NCBI GenBank assembly: GCA_038227745.1
Contig: JBBRPS010000515.1
Location: 1-7,468, forward strand
Direction: 5' to 3'
Length of the DNA: 7,468 bases
DNA from: DASPXY01 sp038227745
GTDB taxonomy: Bacteria; Planctomycetota; Planctomycetia; Gemmatales; Gemmataceae
Made by a program: the position numbers and the translations under genes. Below, one piece after another: positions 1 through 6,702 of this stretch (its first letter is position 1; the number at the start of each line of letters is the position of its first letter). The notes below the pieces were generated by a model. It searched no databases, was not told the DNA's origin, and was given only the letters and a program-made list of their open reading frames with translations.

Positions 1-978
1 AGGAAAGCCACCCTCGGCGTCGCCCTCACCGCCCTGCTCACCGGCGCGGTCCTGTTGCCCGGCTGCAGCCGTCACGCGAACCCCTGGAAGGAACTCCCCG
101 GCGGCTCGACGCGCGTCCTGGTATCCTTCCCGCCGCTGTATTGCTTCACGAAGGCCGTCGCCGACGACAAGGCGAAGGTCCTCAGCCTGCTCACCACCGT
201 CGGCCCGCACGACCACAAACCGACCGCCGACGACGCCCTGGTCGCCCGTGAGGCCGACCTGTTCCTCGTCAACGGCCTGAGCCTGGACGACTTCGTCACC
301 CGGGTCGCGAATAATTCCGGTAACCGGAGCAAGGACCTCATCCAGAAGATCGCCGAGGCGATCCCGGCCGACAAGTTGATCAAGACCGCCGACGAGCACT
401 CCCCTCACGGCGAGAAGGGCGGACACGAGGGCCACGATCACGGCGAGTTCGACCCGCACGTCTGGCTCGGCCCAGACATGGCCGTCCTGATGGTCAACCG
501 CATCCGCGACCTCCTCGTCGCGCAGAGCCCCACCCACAAGAAGGACTACGAGGCCAATGCCGCGGCCTACACCAGGAAGCTGCAGCAGCTGCAGACGGAC
601 GGCCTGGAGGCGCTCAAGGGCGTCAAGAACCGCAAGTTCATCACCAACCACCACTCGTTCCGCTACTTCGCCCGCGCGTTCAACCTCGAGGTGCTCGACA
701 GCATTCAGATGCAGCCGGGCGTGCCGGTCGAGGGCCTCCAGCTGGCGAAGCTAGTCGAGCTATGTAAAAAACACCAGGTTCGCGTGATCGGCGTCGAGCC
801 GCAGTACCCGAAGGCCGGCGCCGAGACGCTGCAGCGGAGCGTGGGCAAGGAAGTACCCGACCTGACTATCGTCGAGCTGGATCCGATCGAGACCGCGCCG
901 CCCGACCGGCTCACCCCGGACTACTACCTCGAGCGGATCAAGGCGAACATCGACAACCTGGCGAAGCATTTGAAATGA
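1..978 (+). CDS. Zn/Mn-type ABC transporter substrate-binding lipoprotein (ZnuA/TroA family), 5'-truncated
   Basis: Extracytoplasmic metal-binding protein that would deliver Zn2+ or Mn2+ to an ABC importer. The reading frame is open from base 1, so the true start lies upstream. The first 22 visible codons read as the end of a lipoprotein signal peptide: a hydrophobic Ala/Leu stretch, then the lipobox LLPGC with Cys at bases 64-66. The TTG at 55 sits inside this signal and is not the start. Numbering from base 1, likely metal ligands are H70 (GPHDHKP), H153 (FDPHVW), H217 (TNHHSF) and D295 (ELDP). A His-rich loop (HEGHDHGE) precedes H153, as in zinc-specific ZnuA proteins; a His rather than Glu third ligand also favours zinc. 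The VEPQ motif (E266) is typical of the family. The TGA at 976-978 overlaps the ATG of the ATPase by 4 bp (ATGA), which suggests translational coupling. Metal specificity is inferred. Confidence 0.93.
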   Translation, partial: RKATLGVALTALLTGAVLLPGCSRHANPWKELPGGSTRVLVSFPPLYCFTKAVADDKAKVLSLLTTVGPHDHKPTADDALVAREADLFLVNGLSLDDFVTRVANNSGNRSKDLIQKIAEAIPADKLIKTADEHSPHGEKGGHEGHDHGEFDPHVWLGPDMAVLMVNRIRDLLVAQSPTHKKDYEANAAAYTRKLQQLQTDGLEALKGVKNRKFITNHHSFRYFARAFNLEVLDSIQMQPGVPVEGLQLAKLVELCKKHQVRVIGVEPQYPKAGAETLQRSVGKEVPDLTIVELDPIETAPPDRLTPDYYLERIKANIDNLAKHLK

Positions 979-1748
979 CCCAAGAGCTGGTCAGCATCCG
1001 CAACCTGCACGTCAACCTCGGCGGCAACGACATCCTCCGCGGCCTGGACGCCGACGTGGTGCGCGGCCGCATCACCGCGCTGATCGGCCTGAACGGCGCC
1101 GGCAAGACGACCCTGCTCAAGGCGCTGCTGAAGGAGATCCCCTACACCGGGACGATCAAGTTCCACTGCGGCCACGACCACAGCCACCCGACGCCGGAGC
1201 ACGTCGGCTACGTGCCGCAGAAGCTGCGCATCGAGCCGAACCTGCCGCTGACGGTGCGCGACCTGCTGGCGCTGGCGCTGCAGCGGCGGCCGCTGTTCCT
1301 CGGCATCAGCGGGCGGGTGCGGCGGACCATCGAGGCGCTGATGGACCGGGTCGAGGCGCCGCGCAGTTTACTGGACCGCTACGTGGAGAAGATCTCGGGC
1401 GGGGAGCTGCAGCGCGTCCTGCTGGGGCTGGCGATCCAGCCCGAGCCGGAACTGCTGCTGCTCGACGAGCCGGCGGCGGGCATCGACTTCCACCACCAGG
1501 ACAAGTTCTACGACCTGATCGCGCGGCTGAACCGCGAGCGGCACGTCACGGTCCTGCTGGTGTCGCACGACCTGAGCGTGGTCAGCGACCACGCCGGCCA
1601 CATCCTGTGCCTCAAGGATGGCCGCATCCAGTGCCAGGGGGCGCCGAGCGAGATCCTGAACGGGAAGATGCTGAAGGAGACGTTCGGGATGGACACGGCG
1701 GTCTACGCGCACCGGCACGGCCAGCACCACCCGCCAATGGCCGAATGA
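975..1748 (+). CDS. ABC transporter ATP-binding protein, metal (ZnuC/MntB-like) type
   Basis: Cytoplasmic nucleotide-binding subunit of a metal importer, 257 aa, a normal length. All ATPase motifs are intact: Walker A GLNGAGKTT (38-46), Q-loop Q82 (GYVPQK), signature SGGELQR (141-147), Walker B LLLLDEP (160-166) with catalytic E165, and H-loop H198 (VSHD). The start is the ATG overlapping the stop of the substrate-binding gene. Odd features are two His clusters: residues 64-76 (H64, H67, H69, H71, H76), between Walker A and the Q-loop, and the C-terminal tail (H246, H248, H251, H252). They may bind the transported metal, which is inference. No permease gene follows, because the next gene is convergent; it must lie upstream of the window or elsewhere. 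The neighbouring lipoprotein points to Zn or Mn as substrate. Confidence 0.93.
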   Translation: MTQELVSIRNLHVNLGGNDILRGLDADVVRGRITALIGLNGAGKTTLLKALLKEIPYTGTIKFHCGHDHSHPTPEHVGYVPQKLRIEPNLPLTVRDLLALALQRRPLFLGISGRVRRTIEALMDRVEAPRSLLDRYVEKISGGELQRVLLGLAIQPEPELLLLDEPAAGIDFHHQDKFYDLIARLNRERHVTVLLVSHDLSVVSDHAGHILCLKDGRIQCQGAPSEILNGKMLKETFGMDTAVYAHRHGQHHPPMAE

Positions 1749-1783
1749 TGAATGAAACAGCGTCGGCTTGTCTTTTATTCATC
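1747..1783. other. AU-rich inverted repeat between convergent genes (possible terminator or repeat hairpin)
   Basis: Arm GATGAATGAAA (1747-1757) pairs with TTTTATTCATC (1773-1783): 11 pairs including one G-T, with a 15-base loop. The left arm starts in the stop codon of the ABC ATPase gene. The site lies between two convergent 3' ends and so could help end transcripts. The stem is AU-rich and no clear U-tract follows in either direction, so it is not a textbook intrinsic terminator. The right arm runs into the tandem CATCCTT repeat, so both may belong to one repeat element. Confidence 0.4.
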
Positions 1784-1807
1784 CTTCATCCTTCATCCTT
1801 CATCCTT
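1780..1807. repeat. Tandem 7-bp repeat, four perfect CATCCTT units
   Basis: Four identical CATCCTT units lie head to tail at 1780-1786, 1787-1793, 1794-1800 and 1801-1807, between the convergent ABC ATPase and methyltransferase genes. The tract is AT-rich against very GC-rich surroundings. The unit ends 1 bp before the methyltransferase stop codon (1809-1811). Translated, it gives the phrase FILHPSS, which I recall from spurious hypothetical proteins in planctomycete genomes; that recollection is unverified. It is probably a dispersed or slippage-prone intergenic repeat and not coding. Confidence 0.85.
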
Positions 1808-1808
1808 G

Positions 1809-3305
1809 CTAACCGTCGCGGTCCACGGGGTACAGGTAGCCGAGTTCCACCAGGCGCCGCACCACCTTCAGGAACCCGGGGGCGAGGCGGCTGACTTCCT
1901 GGCCCGCCGCCGCGGCGACCTTCCGGAGGTGGTCGCCGAGCGGCTGGTCAGCGCTGCAGGCGGCGACGAACTTGACCACGTCGCGGTCCGCGTTCCCGCC
2001 GACGGTGAGCCCGTCCTTCACCGACAGGCGCGACTCGACCGCTGCCCAGCCGCCGGCCGACAGCTCGTGCCGCAGTTCCCAGCGGAGGTTGTCCGCCGGG
2101 CGCAAGCGGCAGGCCAGCAAGTCGCGGTCGTCCTGGTATTTCCGCAGGAAGTCGGAGCGCTCGAACCGCTGCGCGATCGCCTCGCCGCACGGCCCGGCCA
2201 GCGCCGGCAGCGGGCCCCACTCGAACCAGTTCGGCCGCGCCTCCGAGCGCCGCATCGTGACGACGCCGAACCCGACCGCCTCCACTCGCTCCCGCTCGTA
2301 GTACGCCATCCATTCGTCGAACCGGTGCGCCGCCTCCTCGGGGCAGCCGGCCCGCTCGCGGATGCGGTTGAGGGCGTAGGTCGCGGCGTCCTCCGTGTGT
2401 GCGCGGAGGACCCAGGCGTCGCAGCCGGTGCCGTCGAACCAGCCGGCCAGCCGCTCCGCCCAGTCCTGGCCGGCGCGGTGGGCCCAGTTGCACACGAGCT
2501 GGCAGTAGCCGCCCTCGCGGAGCAGCCCGGCCGCCCCCTGGACGATGTCGCGGCACAGCCGATCGACCGGCCGGCCGCCGTGCGTGTGCAGCCAGCCGCC
2601 GCCCGGGCCAATGACGAAGGGCGGGTTGCAGACGATCAGGTCGAACGACTCGCCGCGGACCGGCTCGAACAGGTCGCCCTGGAGACACTCGGGCTCGGCC
2701 AGGCCGTTGAGCTGAGCGTTGAAGCGGGCCGCCTGGACGGCGCGGGGGTTGAGGTCCACGGCCCAGACGCGGCCGCAGTGCCGCGCCGCGAGCAGGGCCT
2801 GGACGCCGCAGCCGGTGCCGAGGTCCAGGGCCTGTGCGGCGGGGCGGCGGATCGTCACCTGCGCGAGCGCCCGCGAGCTGGCGGCGACCCCCATGACGGG
2901 CTCGGCCCCGGGCGGTCCCGGCCAGTCGGCCGCCACGAGCAGGCCCTGGTACGGCGTGACCTCGACCGCCGCACGGACCTCCGTCGGGCCGACGTGGAGG
3001 AGGCCGGCGTTCGCCCAGTCCTCCAGGGGTACGGGGGCTACCGCAGCGGTGGCTACCTCGGCGGGTACCGTCTGCCGGAGGAGGAACAGTCGCACCAGGA
3101 CGTCCAGCGGCCTACCCGCGCGGGTGTGCCAGAGATGGTATGGCAGCGCCGGCAAGAGCTGCCGGAACAGCGGCAGTTCCGCAACCCCCAGCCGCTGCAG
3201 GACGGCCGGCTCGGTGTACCCGGCCCGGTCGAAGGCCTCGCGCACAGGGCCGAGCCCGGCCGAGGGGTTCAGGGGGGGCCGGCCGTCTTCGTGAAGCCCT
3301 GACAT
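1809..3305 (-). CDS. Large class I SAM-dependent methyltransferase (methyltransferase-small / HemK-RsmC type core)
   Basis: Soluble protein of 498 aa. The centre holds a Rossmann-type methyltransferase: motif I LDLGTGCG (160-167), acidic D184 after motif I (AVDLNPRA), motif III-like GDLFEP (210-215) and motif IV NPPF (227-230). An NPP[FY] motif marks enzymes that methylate exocyclic or amide nitrogens of nucleobases or glutamine (PrmC, RsmC, DNA N6 enzymes). The core is only about 130 residues. The flanks, 1-155 and about 290-498, show no motif I can name, so the protein is much longer than PrmC (about 280 aa) or RsmC (about 340 aa). It resembles the roughly 500-aa actinobacterial methyltransferases annotated only as class I SAM-dependent. 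The ATG at 3303-3305 is supported by AGGGAG six bases upstream. It lies 39 bp after panD on the same strand and may be co-transcribed. The substrate is unknown. Confidence 0.85.
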   Translation of the reverse strand: MSGLHEDGRPPLNPSAGLGPVREAFDRAGYTEPAVLQRLGVAELPLFRQLLPALPYHLWHTRAGRPLDVLVRLFLLRQTVPAEVATAAVAPVPLEDWANAGLLHVGPTEVRAAVEVTPYQGLLVAADWPGPPGAEPVMGVAASSRALAQVTIRRPAAQALDLGTGCGVQALLAARHCGRVWAVDLNPRAVQAARFNAQLNGLAEPECLQGDLFEPVRGESFDLIVCNPPFVIGPGGGWLHTHGGRPVDRLCRDIVQGAAGLLREGGYCQLVCNWAHRAGQDWAERLAGWFDGTGCDAWVLRAHTEDAATYALNRIRERAGCPEEAAHRFDEWMAYYERERVEAVGFGVVTMRRSEARPNWFEWGPLPALAGPCGEAIAQRFERSDFLRKYQDDRDLLACRLRPADNLRWELRHELSAGGWAAVESRLSVKDGLTVGGNADRDVVKFVAACSADQPLGDHLRKVAAAAGQEVSRLAPGFLKVVRRLVELGYLYPVDRDG

Positions 3306-3344
3306 CTGCCGCTCCCTTGCACGAGACTTCTCCTGCCGCTCGTC

Positions 3345-3731
3345 TTAGCGCCGCCTCGGCCCGGCGACCTCCTCGGTCTCGATCTCGCGGGCGCGGTTGC
3401 GCTCGTCAACGAGCACGATCCGCGGCCGGTAGTCGCCTGCCACTGCGTCGTCGAGGTTGGTGAAGGTGGCGACGATGATCAGGTCGCCGGGCTGGACCAG
3501 GTGGGCCGCGGCGCCGTTGACACACGCCACGCCCGAGCCGGCCGCGCCCGCCATCGCGTACGTCCACAGCCGTCCGCCGCGCGTCACGTTCCAGACGTGG
3601 ACCTGTTCGTAGGGGACGATGTCGGCCGCCCGCAGCAGGTCGGCGTCGAGCGTCAGGCTGCCCTCGTAGTCCAGGTCGGCGTGCGTGACGGTCGCTCGAT
3701 GGATTTTCGATTTGAGCATGAAGCGGTTCAT
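3345..3731 (-). CDS. panD: Aspartate 1-decarboxylase (pyruvoyl enzyme precursor)
   Basis: Converts L-aspartate to beta-alanine and CO2 in the cytoplasm, feeding pantothenate and CoA synthesis. The 128-aa proenzyme cleaves itself at Gly-Ser, and the Ser becomes the pyruvoyl cofactor. The sequence aligns by eye, without gaps through residue 77, to E. coli PanD (126 aa): K9 and H11 (KSKIHRA), Y22, cleavage site G24-S25 (YEGS), R54, T57-Y58 (WTYA) and N72-GAAAH. The alignment fixes the ATG at 3729-3731. No usable Shine-Dalgarno is present: the only purine run, GGGGG, is one base from the ATG. It lies 40 bp downstream of the kinase gene and 39 bp before the methyltransferase, all on the minus strand. 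No other pantothenate gene is in the window. Confidence 0.97.
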   Translation of the reverse strand: MNRFMLKSKIHRATVTHADLDYEGSLTLDADLLRAADIVPYEQVHVWNVTRGGRLWTYAMAGAAGSGVACVNGAAAHLVQPGDLIIVATFTNLDDAVAGDYRPRIVLVDERNRAREIETEEVAGPRRR

Positions 3732-3737
3732 ACCCCC

Positions 3738-3746
3738 ATTGTACCA
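3738..3746 (-). promoter_or_regulatory. Extended -10 promoter for panD, placed for a leaderless transcript
   Basis: On the minus strand the sequence TGGTACAAT (3746 to 3738) matches an extended -10 element: TGn plus TACAAT, five of six bases of TATAAT. Six bases, GGGGGT, separate it from the A of the panD ATG at 3731, the usual distance from -10 to +1. Transcription could therefore begin at the start codon itself. The position of a -35 box holds only GCTAAA, a poor match, as expected for an extended -10 promoter. This is pattern recognition from one site; planctomycete promoters may deviate from the E. coli consensus. Confidence 0.45.
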
Positions 3747-3771
3747 ACCGACCGAGCTCGTTTAGCCGCTC

Positions 3772-6006
3772 TCAGCCGCCGCGCCCCACCGCCCGCCGCA
3801 CCCCGTACCACAGGATCGCCCCGACGAACAGCACGCCCAGCGCCACCGCGACGCCCGCCCAGGCCAGCAGGTCGCGGAACAATTTCCGGTCCACATCCAC
3901 CACGTCGTCGTAGCGCTGCTGCACGATCACCACGAACTCCGTGTTGCCCACGGGCGCGAAGCCGGCCAGCCAACGGCCCGCGTAGCGCGGGTCGCGCACC
4001 GCCACAGGATCCTCGTAGTTCGGATCCATCGCCGCCTCCGGGCGCAACCCCTGCCCCGGGTCGGCGAGCTGGAACTCGTCGCCGCGGCGCGGCCGGTGGA
4101 CCGCCCGCAGGCGCTCGCCCGGCACCGCGATGGCGTCCGCGCCGCGGCGATACGCGGGGTGGAGGAGGATCAGGTACTCGTACACTTCCGTCGCGGGGGC
4201 GGCACCGCGCGGCGGGTTCGTGTCGCGCCGCCCGACGAGGACCGCGGTGTGCCGCTCGTCGTTGAGCTGCAGCGAGCCGAGCGTCGAGGTGGTCGTGACC
4301 GTGGCGGCGATCACGCCCAGCACCGGGGCGTTCGCCTCGGGGCCGGCATGGACTGCGGCGGAGATGGCGAACTTGTAGAGCCCCAGGTTCTCCGCACGGA
4401 ACACCCGCGAGATGTGGACCGCCGACCGCGCCCTCCCCCCGGCCCGACCCAGCGCCCCGCGGAAGTAGTCGCGTCCCGAGAAGTCGCGGCCGATCAGCGT
4501 CGTGTCGTGCGGCGGCGGCGATAGCGCCTGCAGCCGACCCTTCTCGTCCAGGACGTACCAGGTGGCGAAAGGCGGCTCCTCTCCCGGCCGGGCCAACACC
4601 GCCGCGGGGTCGTCGTACTTGCCGCGGAGCTTGCCGAAGAACTGGCTCAGCCCCTGCCGGTCGCCGCGCTGCAGCGCCCCGCGCAGCTCGGGATCCGCCG
4701 CCGCCTCGACCACCGGGGCGCTGAGGCGCTCGAGCTGCCACAGGGCCGTGCTGGCCACGCCCTGGGCGGCGTAGAGGTTGCTGCGCAGCACCTCCTCCTC
4801 CAGCCGGGCAGCGCGGTCGCGAGCCACGGAGACGGCCTTGACGGTGACGGCCAGGGCCAGCACCGCCGCCGTCACCAGCGCTCCCGCCAGAGCCGGGTGG
4901 TGGCGGCACCAGCGCACCAGCCGCCCCAACCGCCCCACGGGCCGGGCCTTGATCGGCTGTCCGGTCAGCCAGCACTCCAGGTCTTTCGCCAGCGCGTCGG
5001 CCGAGCCGTAGCGCTGCGCCGGCTCCTTCTGCAGACATTTCAGACAGATGGTTTCCAGGTCGCGGTCCACGAGGCGGTTGACGGCACTCGGCCGCTCCGG
5101 CTCGCAGGTGCGGACGCGGGCCAGTATCTCCACCAGCGTATCCGCCTCGCACGGGGCGCGGCCGGTCAGCAGGGTGTACAGGATGCCGCCGAGGCCGTAG
5201 ACGTCCGTCGCCGTCGTCACCAGGCCCTTCTCTCCCGAGGTCTGCTCGGGGGCCATGTAACGGGGCGTCCCCACCAGCGCTCCGGACAGGGTCAGGCTCC
5301 CGTCGCTGGTGGTGCGCTTGGCCAGGCCGAAGTCGGTCACGTGCGGCCGGCCGTCGGCGTCGCGGAGGATGTTCGACGGCTTGAGGTCGCGGTGCAGCAC
5401 GCCGCGCTGGTGGGCGTGATGGACGGCCAGCGCGACGGTCAGTACCAGCCGGGCGGCGGCGGGCGGGTCGGCACGCAGGCGCTCCAGGTGGTCGGTGAGC
5501 GGCCCGCCCTCGATCAGCTTCATGCTGAAGAAGAGCTGGCCGTCGTGCTCGCCGACCTCGTAGACCGGCACGATGTTGGGGTGGTCGAGGTGGGCGACGA
5601 TGGCGGCCTCGTTGCGGAAGCGCTGCACCTCCGCCTCGGAGGCCATGTCGGCGGCGCGGATCATCTTCAGCGCCACCAGGCGATCGAGGCGGACCTGGTG
5701 GGCCTTGTAGACGACGCCCATGCCGCCCCGACCCAGCTCCCCAAGGATCTCGAAGTCGCCGACGGTCCGCGGCGGCTGGGCCGGCGCGCCCGACGGGTGC
5801 GGCCCCAGGGCGCTCCGCAGTTCTTCCATCGCCGCCAGCCCCTCCAGGCACGCCGTCAGGTCGTCGGCCAGGTCGGGGTGCTGCGCCAGGCAGCTCTCCG
5901 GGTCGGGGTCGCGGCCGGCGCCGGACTCGCGGCAGTAGCCGTCCAGGACCTCCGCCAGGCGCAGGTCCACGGTTTCCTCGGGGTTTCGGGGGAGCGGTTC
6001 ACTCAT
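3772..6006 (-). CDS. Membrane Ser/Thr protein kinase with C-terminal extracytoplasmic Cache sensor domain
   Basis: Transmembrane Hanks-type kinase, 744 aa. Residues 1-80 form an acidic helical leader (CLAQHPDLADDLTACLEGL) common before planctomycete kinases. The kinase domain is at about 85-345: glycine loop GRGGMG (92-97), K114 (VALKMI), HRDLKPSN (205-212; D207, N212), DFG (225-227), Thr/Ser-rich activation loop and MAPEQ (251-255). It looks catalytically complete. A first membrane helix at about 371-391 follows WCRHHPALAG. Residues about 395-710 look like a double Cache sensor (WYVLDEKGRLQALSP, then RDYF at 512-515, then LGVIAATVTTT at 563-573). A second helix at about 714-736 and a short basic tail end the protein. 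The kinase should be cytoplasmic and the sensor outside. ATG at 6004-6006, overlapping the sigma gene stop by 8 bp, indicates coupling. The ligand and targets are unknown. Confidence 0.93.
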   Translation of the reverse strand: MSEPLPRNPEETVDLRLAEVLDGYCRESGAGRDPDPESCLAQHPDLADDLTACLEGLAAMEELRSALGPHPSGAPAQPPRTVGDFEILGELGRGGMGVVYKAHQVRLDRLVALKMIRAADMASEAEVQRFRNEAAIVAHLDHPNIVPVYEVGEHDGQLFFSMKLIEGGPLTDHLERLRADPPAAARLVLTVALAVHHAHQRGVLHRDLKPSNILRDADGRPHVTDFGLAKRTTSDGSLTLSGALVGTPRYMAPEQTSGEKGLVTTATDVYGLGGILYTLLTGRAPCEADTLVEILARVRTCEPERPSAVNRLVDRDLETICLKCLQKEPAQRYGSADALAKDLECWLTGQPIKARPVGRLGRLVRWCRHHPALAGALVTAAVLALAVTVKAVSVARDRAARLEEEVLRSNLYAAQGVASTALWQLERLSAPVVEAAADPELRGALQRGDRQGLSQFFGKLRGKYDDPAAVLARPGEEPPFATWYVLDEKGRLQALSPPPHDTTLIGRDFSGRDYFRGALGRAGGRARSAVHISRVFRAENLGLYKFAISAAVHAGPEANAPVLGVIAATVTTTSTLGSLQLNDERHTAVLVGRRDTNPPRGAAPATEVYEYLILLHPAYRRGADAIAVPGERLRAVHRPRRGDEFQLADPGQGLRPEAAMDPNYEDPVAVRDPRYAGRWLAGFAPVGNTEFVVIVQQRYDDVVDVDRKLFRDLLAWAGVAVALGVLFVGAILWYGVRRAVGRGG

Positions 6007-6646
6007 GGGAATTGCCCCCGGCCGCCGAGCCGTTGCCGCCCAATTCGGCGCGGAGCTTCTTCAGAGCGCGGGTCCAGAGGATGCGGACCGCCCCCGGCGT
6101 GCGGCCGAGGCGCTGGGCGATGTCGGGGAAGGCCAGCCCTTCGAGGTGCCGCAGCACGAGTACCTCGCGGTAGTCGTCAGGGAGGCGGCGCAGGGCCTCG
6201 GCGAGGACGAGCACGCGCTCCTTGCGCATGGCAGCCTGACTGGGCGAGCTCTGCGACTTCGCCCACCACTGCTCCAGGCGCGAGACGCCGTCGGCCGACG
6301 ACTGCGGCGGCTCCAGGCGCTGCTCGCGCGTGGCGTCGCGCTTGGCCGCCCCGAGGTGGTGGCGGTACTGATGGATGACCTCGTGCTCGGCGATGCGCGC
6401 CAGCCAGGCGCGCCACTCCTCCTCGCAGGCGCCCTGGAACTGCGCGACGTTCTGGCTGACGCGCAGCAGCGTCTCCTGCACGAGGTCGGAACTGTCCACG
6501 CGGGCGCGCAGCCGGCCGCCGCACCGCGCGCGCACCAGCAAGCGCACGAACTCGCGGTAGCGCTCGACGAGGCACGCCAGCGCCTCGGCGTCGCCCGCCC
6601 GCGCCCGGCGGATCAGGTCTTCGATCGGGGTCAATTCGTCTGGCAC
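5999..6646 (-). CDS. ECF-subfamily RNA polymerase sigma factor (planctomycete kinase-linked type)
   Basis: Directs RNA polymerase to a specific promoter set; 215 aa. Region sigma-2 covers about 8-100 with the conserved DSSDLVQETLLRV (51-63). A linker at 101-144, rich in charged residues and containing EQWWAKSQ, leads to sigma-4 at about 145-202 (LPDDYREVLVLRHLEGL followed by the helix-turn-helix FPDIAQRLGRTPGAVRILWTRALKKL). The start is GTG (6644-6646); an in-frame TGA at 6650-6652 excludes any start further upstream, and GGAAAG lies six bases before it. The gene ends inside the kinase start. No anti-sigma gene is adjacent, so the overlapping kinase is the likely regulator, as described for ECF groups associated with Ser/Thr kinases in planctomycetes. 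Phosphorylation of this protein is inference. Confidence 0.93.
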   Translation of the reverse strand: MPDELTPIEDLIRRARAGDAEALACLVERYREFVRLLVRARCGGRLRARVDSSDLVQETLLRVSQNVAQFQGACEEEWRAWLARIAEHEVIHQYRHHLGAAKRDATREQRLEPPQSSADGVSRLEQWWAKSQSSPSQAAMRKERVLVLAEALRRLPDDYREVLVLRHLEGLAFPDIAQRLGRTPGAVRILWTRALKKLRAELGGNGSAAGGNSHE

Positions 6647-6681
6647 GATTCACTTTCCACTCCCAACGAGGATGCCAACTG

Positions 6682-6687
6682 ATTGTA
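6682..6687 (-). promoter_or_regulatory. Possible -10 box of the sigma/kinase operon
   Basis: TACAAT on the minus strand matches five of six bases of TATAAT and lies 35 bases upstream of the sigma factor GTG, giving a predicted leader of about 28 nt. At 17-bp spacing the -35 position reads TGGAGT, only three of six matches, so the call is weak. If the operon is autoregulated by its own ECF factor, a different motif would be used and this box could be a basal promoter or chance. Confidence 0.3.
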
Positions 6688-6702
6688 TCCCGTCCCCGCG
6701 CC

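Noticed and set aside
55..57. TTG as the start of the substrate-binding protein.
   Set aside because: The codons upstream in the same frame encode the hydrophobic part of a lipoprotein signal peptide leading to the LLPGC lipobox, so the start must be beyond the left edge.
1607..1894. Small plus-strand frame containing FILHPSS-type repeats.
   Set aside because: It starts inside the ABC ATPase gene and runs through the intergenic tandem repeat into the antisense of the methyltransferase; the repeat peptide comes from CATCCTT units and not from a real protein.
1752..3302. Open frame of 516 codons on the plus strand opposite the methyltransferase gene.
   Set aside because: It is the antisense shadow of a clear methyltransferase with intact motifs, in a GC-rich genome where stop codons are rare. 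Its start lies in the CATCCTT region and its translation has no recognisable domain; the Tyr/Gly-rich patch near 3030-3070 is a by-product of the opposite-strand codons.
3728..5851. 707-codon frame on the same strand as the kinase, in a different register.
   Set aside because: It overlaps the kinase along its length and reads as Gly/Arg/Pro-rich low-complexity sequence, while the kinase frame holds every catalytic motif.
4897..6378. Open frame of 493 codons on the plus strand opposite the kinase and sigma genes.
   Set aside because: It spans two well-supported minus-strand genes and its translation is low-complexity, rich in Arg, Ala and Gly. No start signal or domain supports it.
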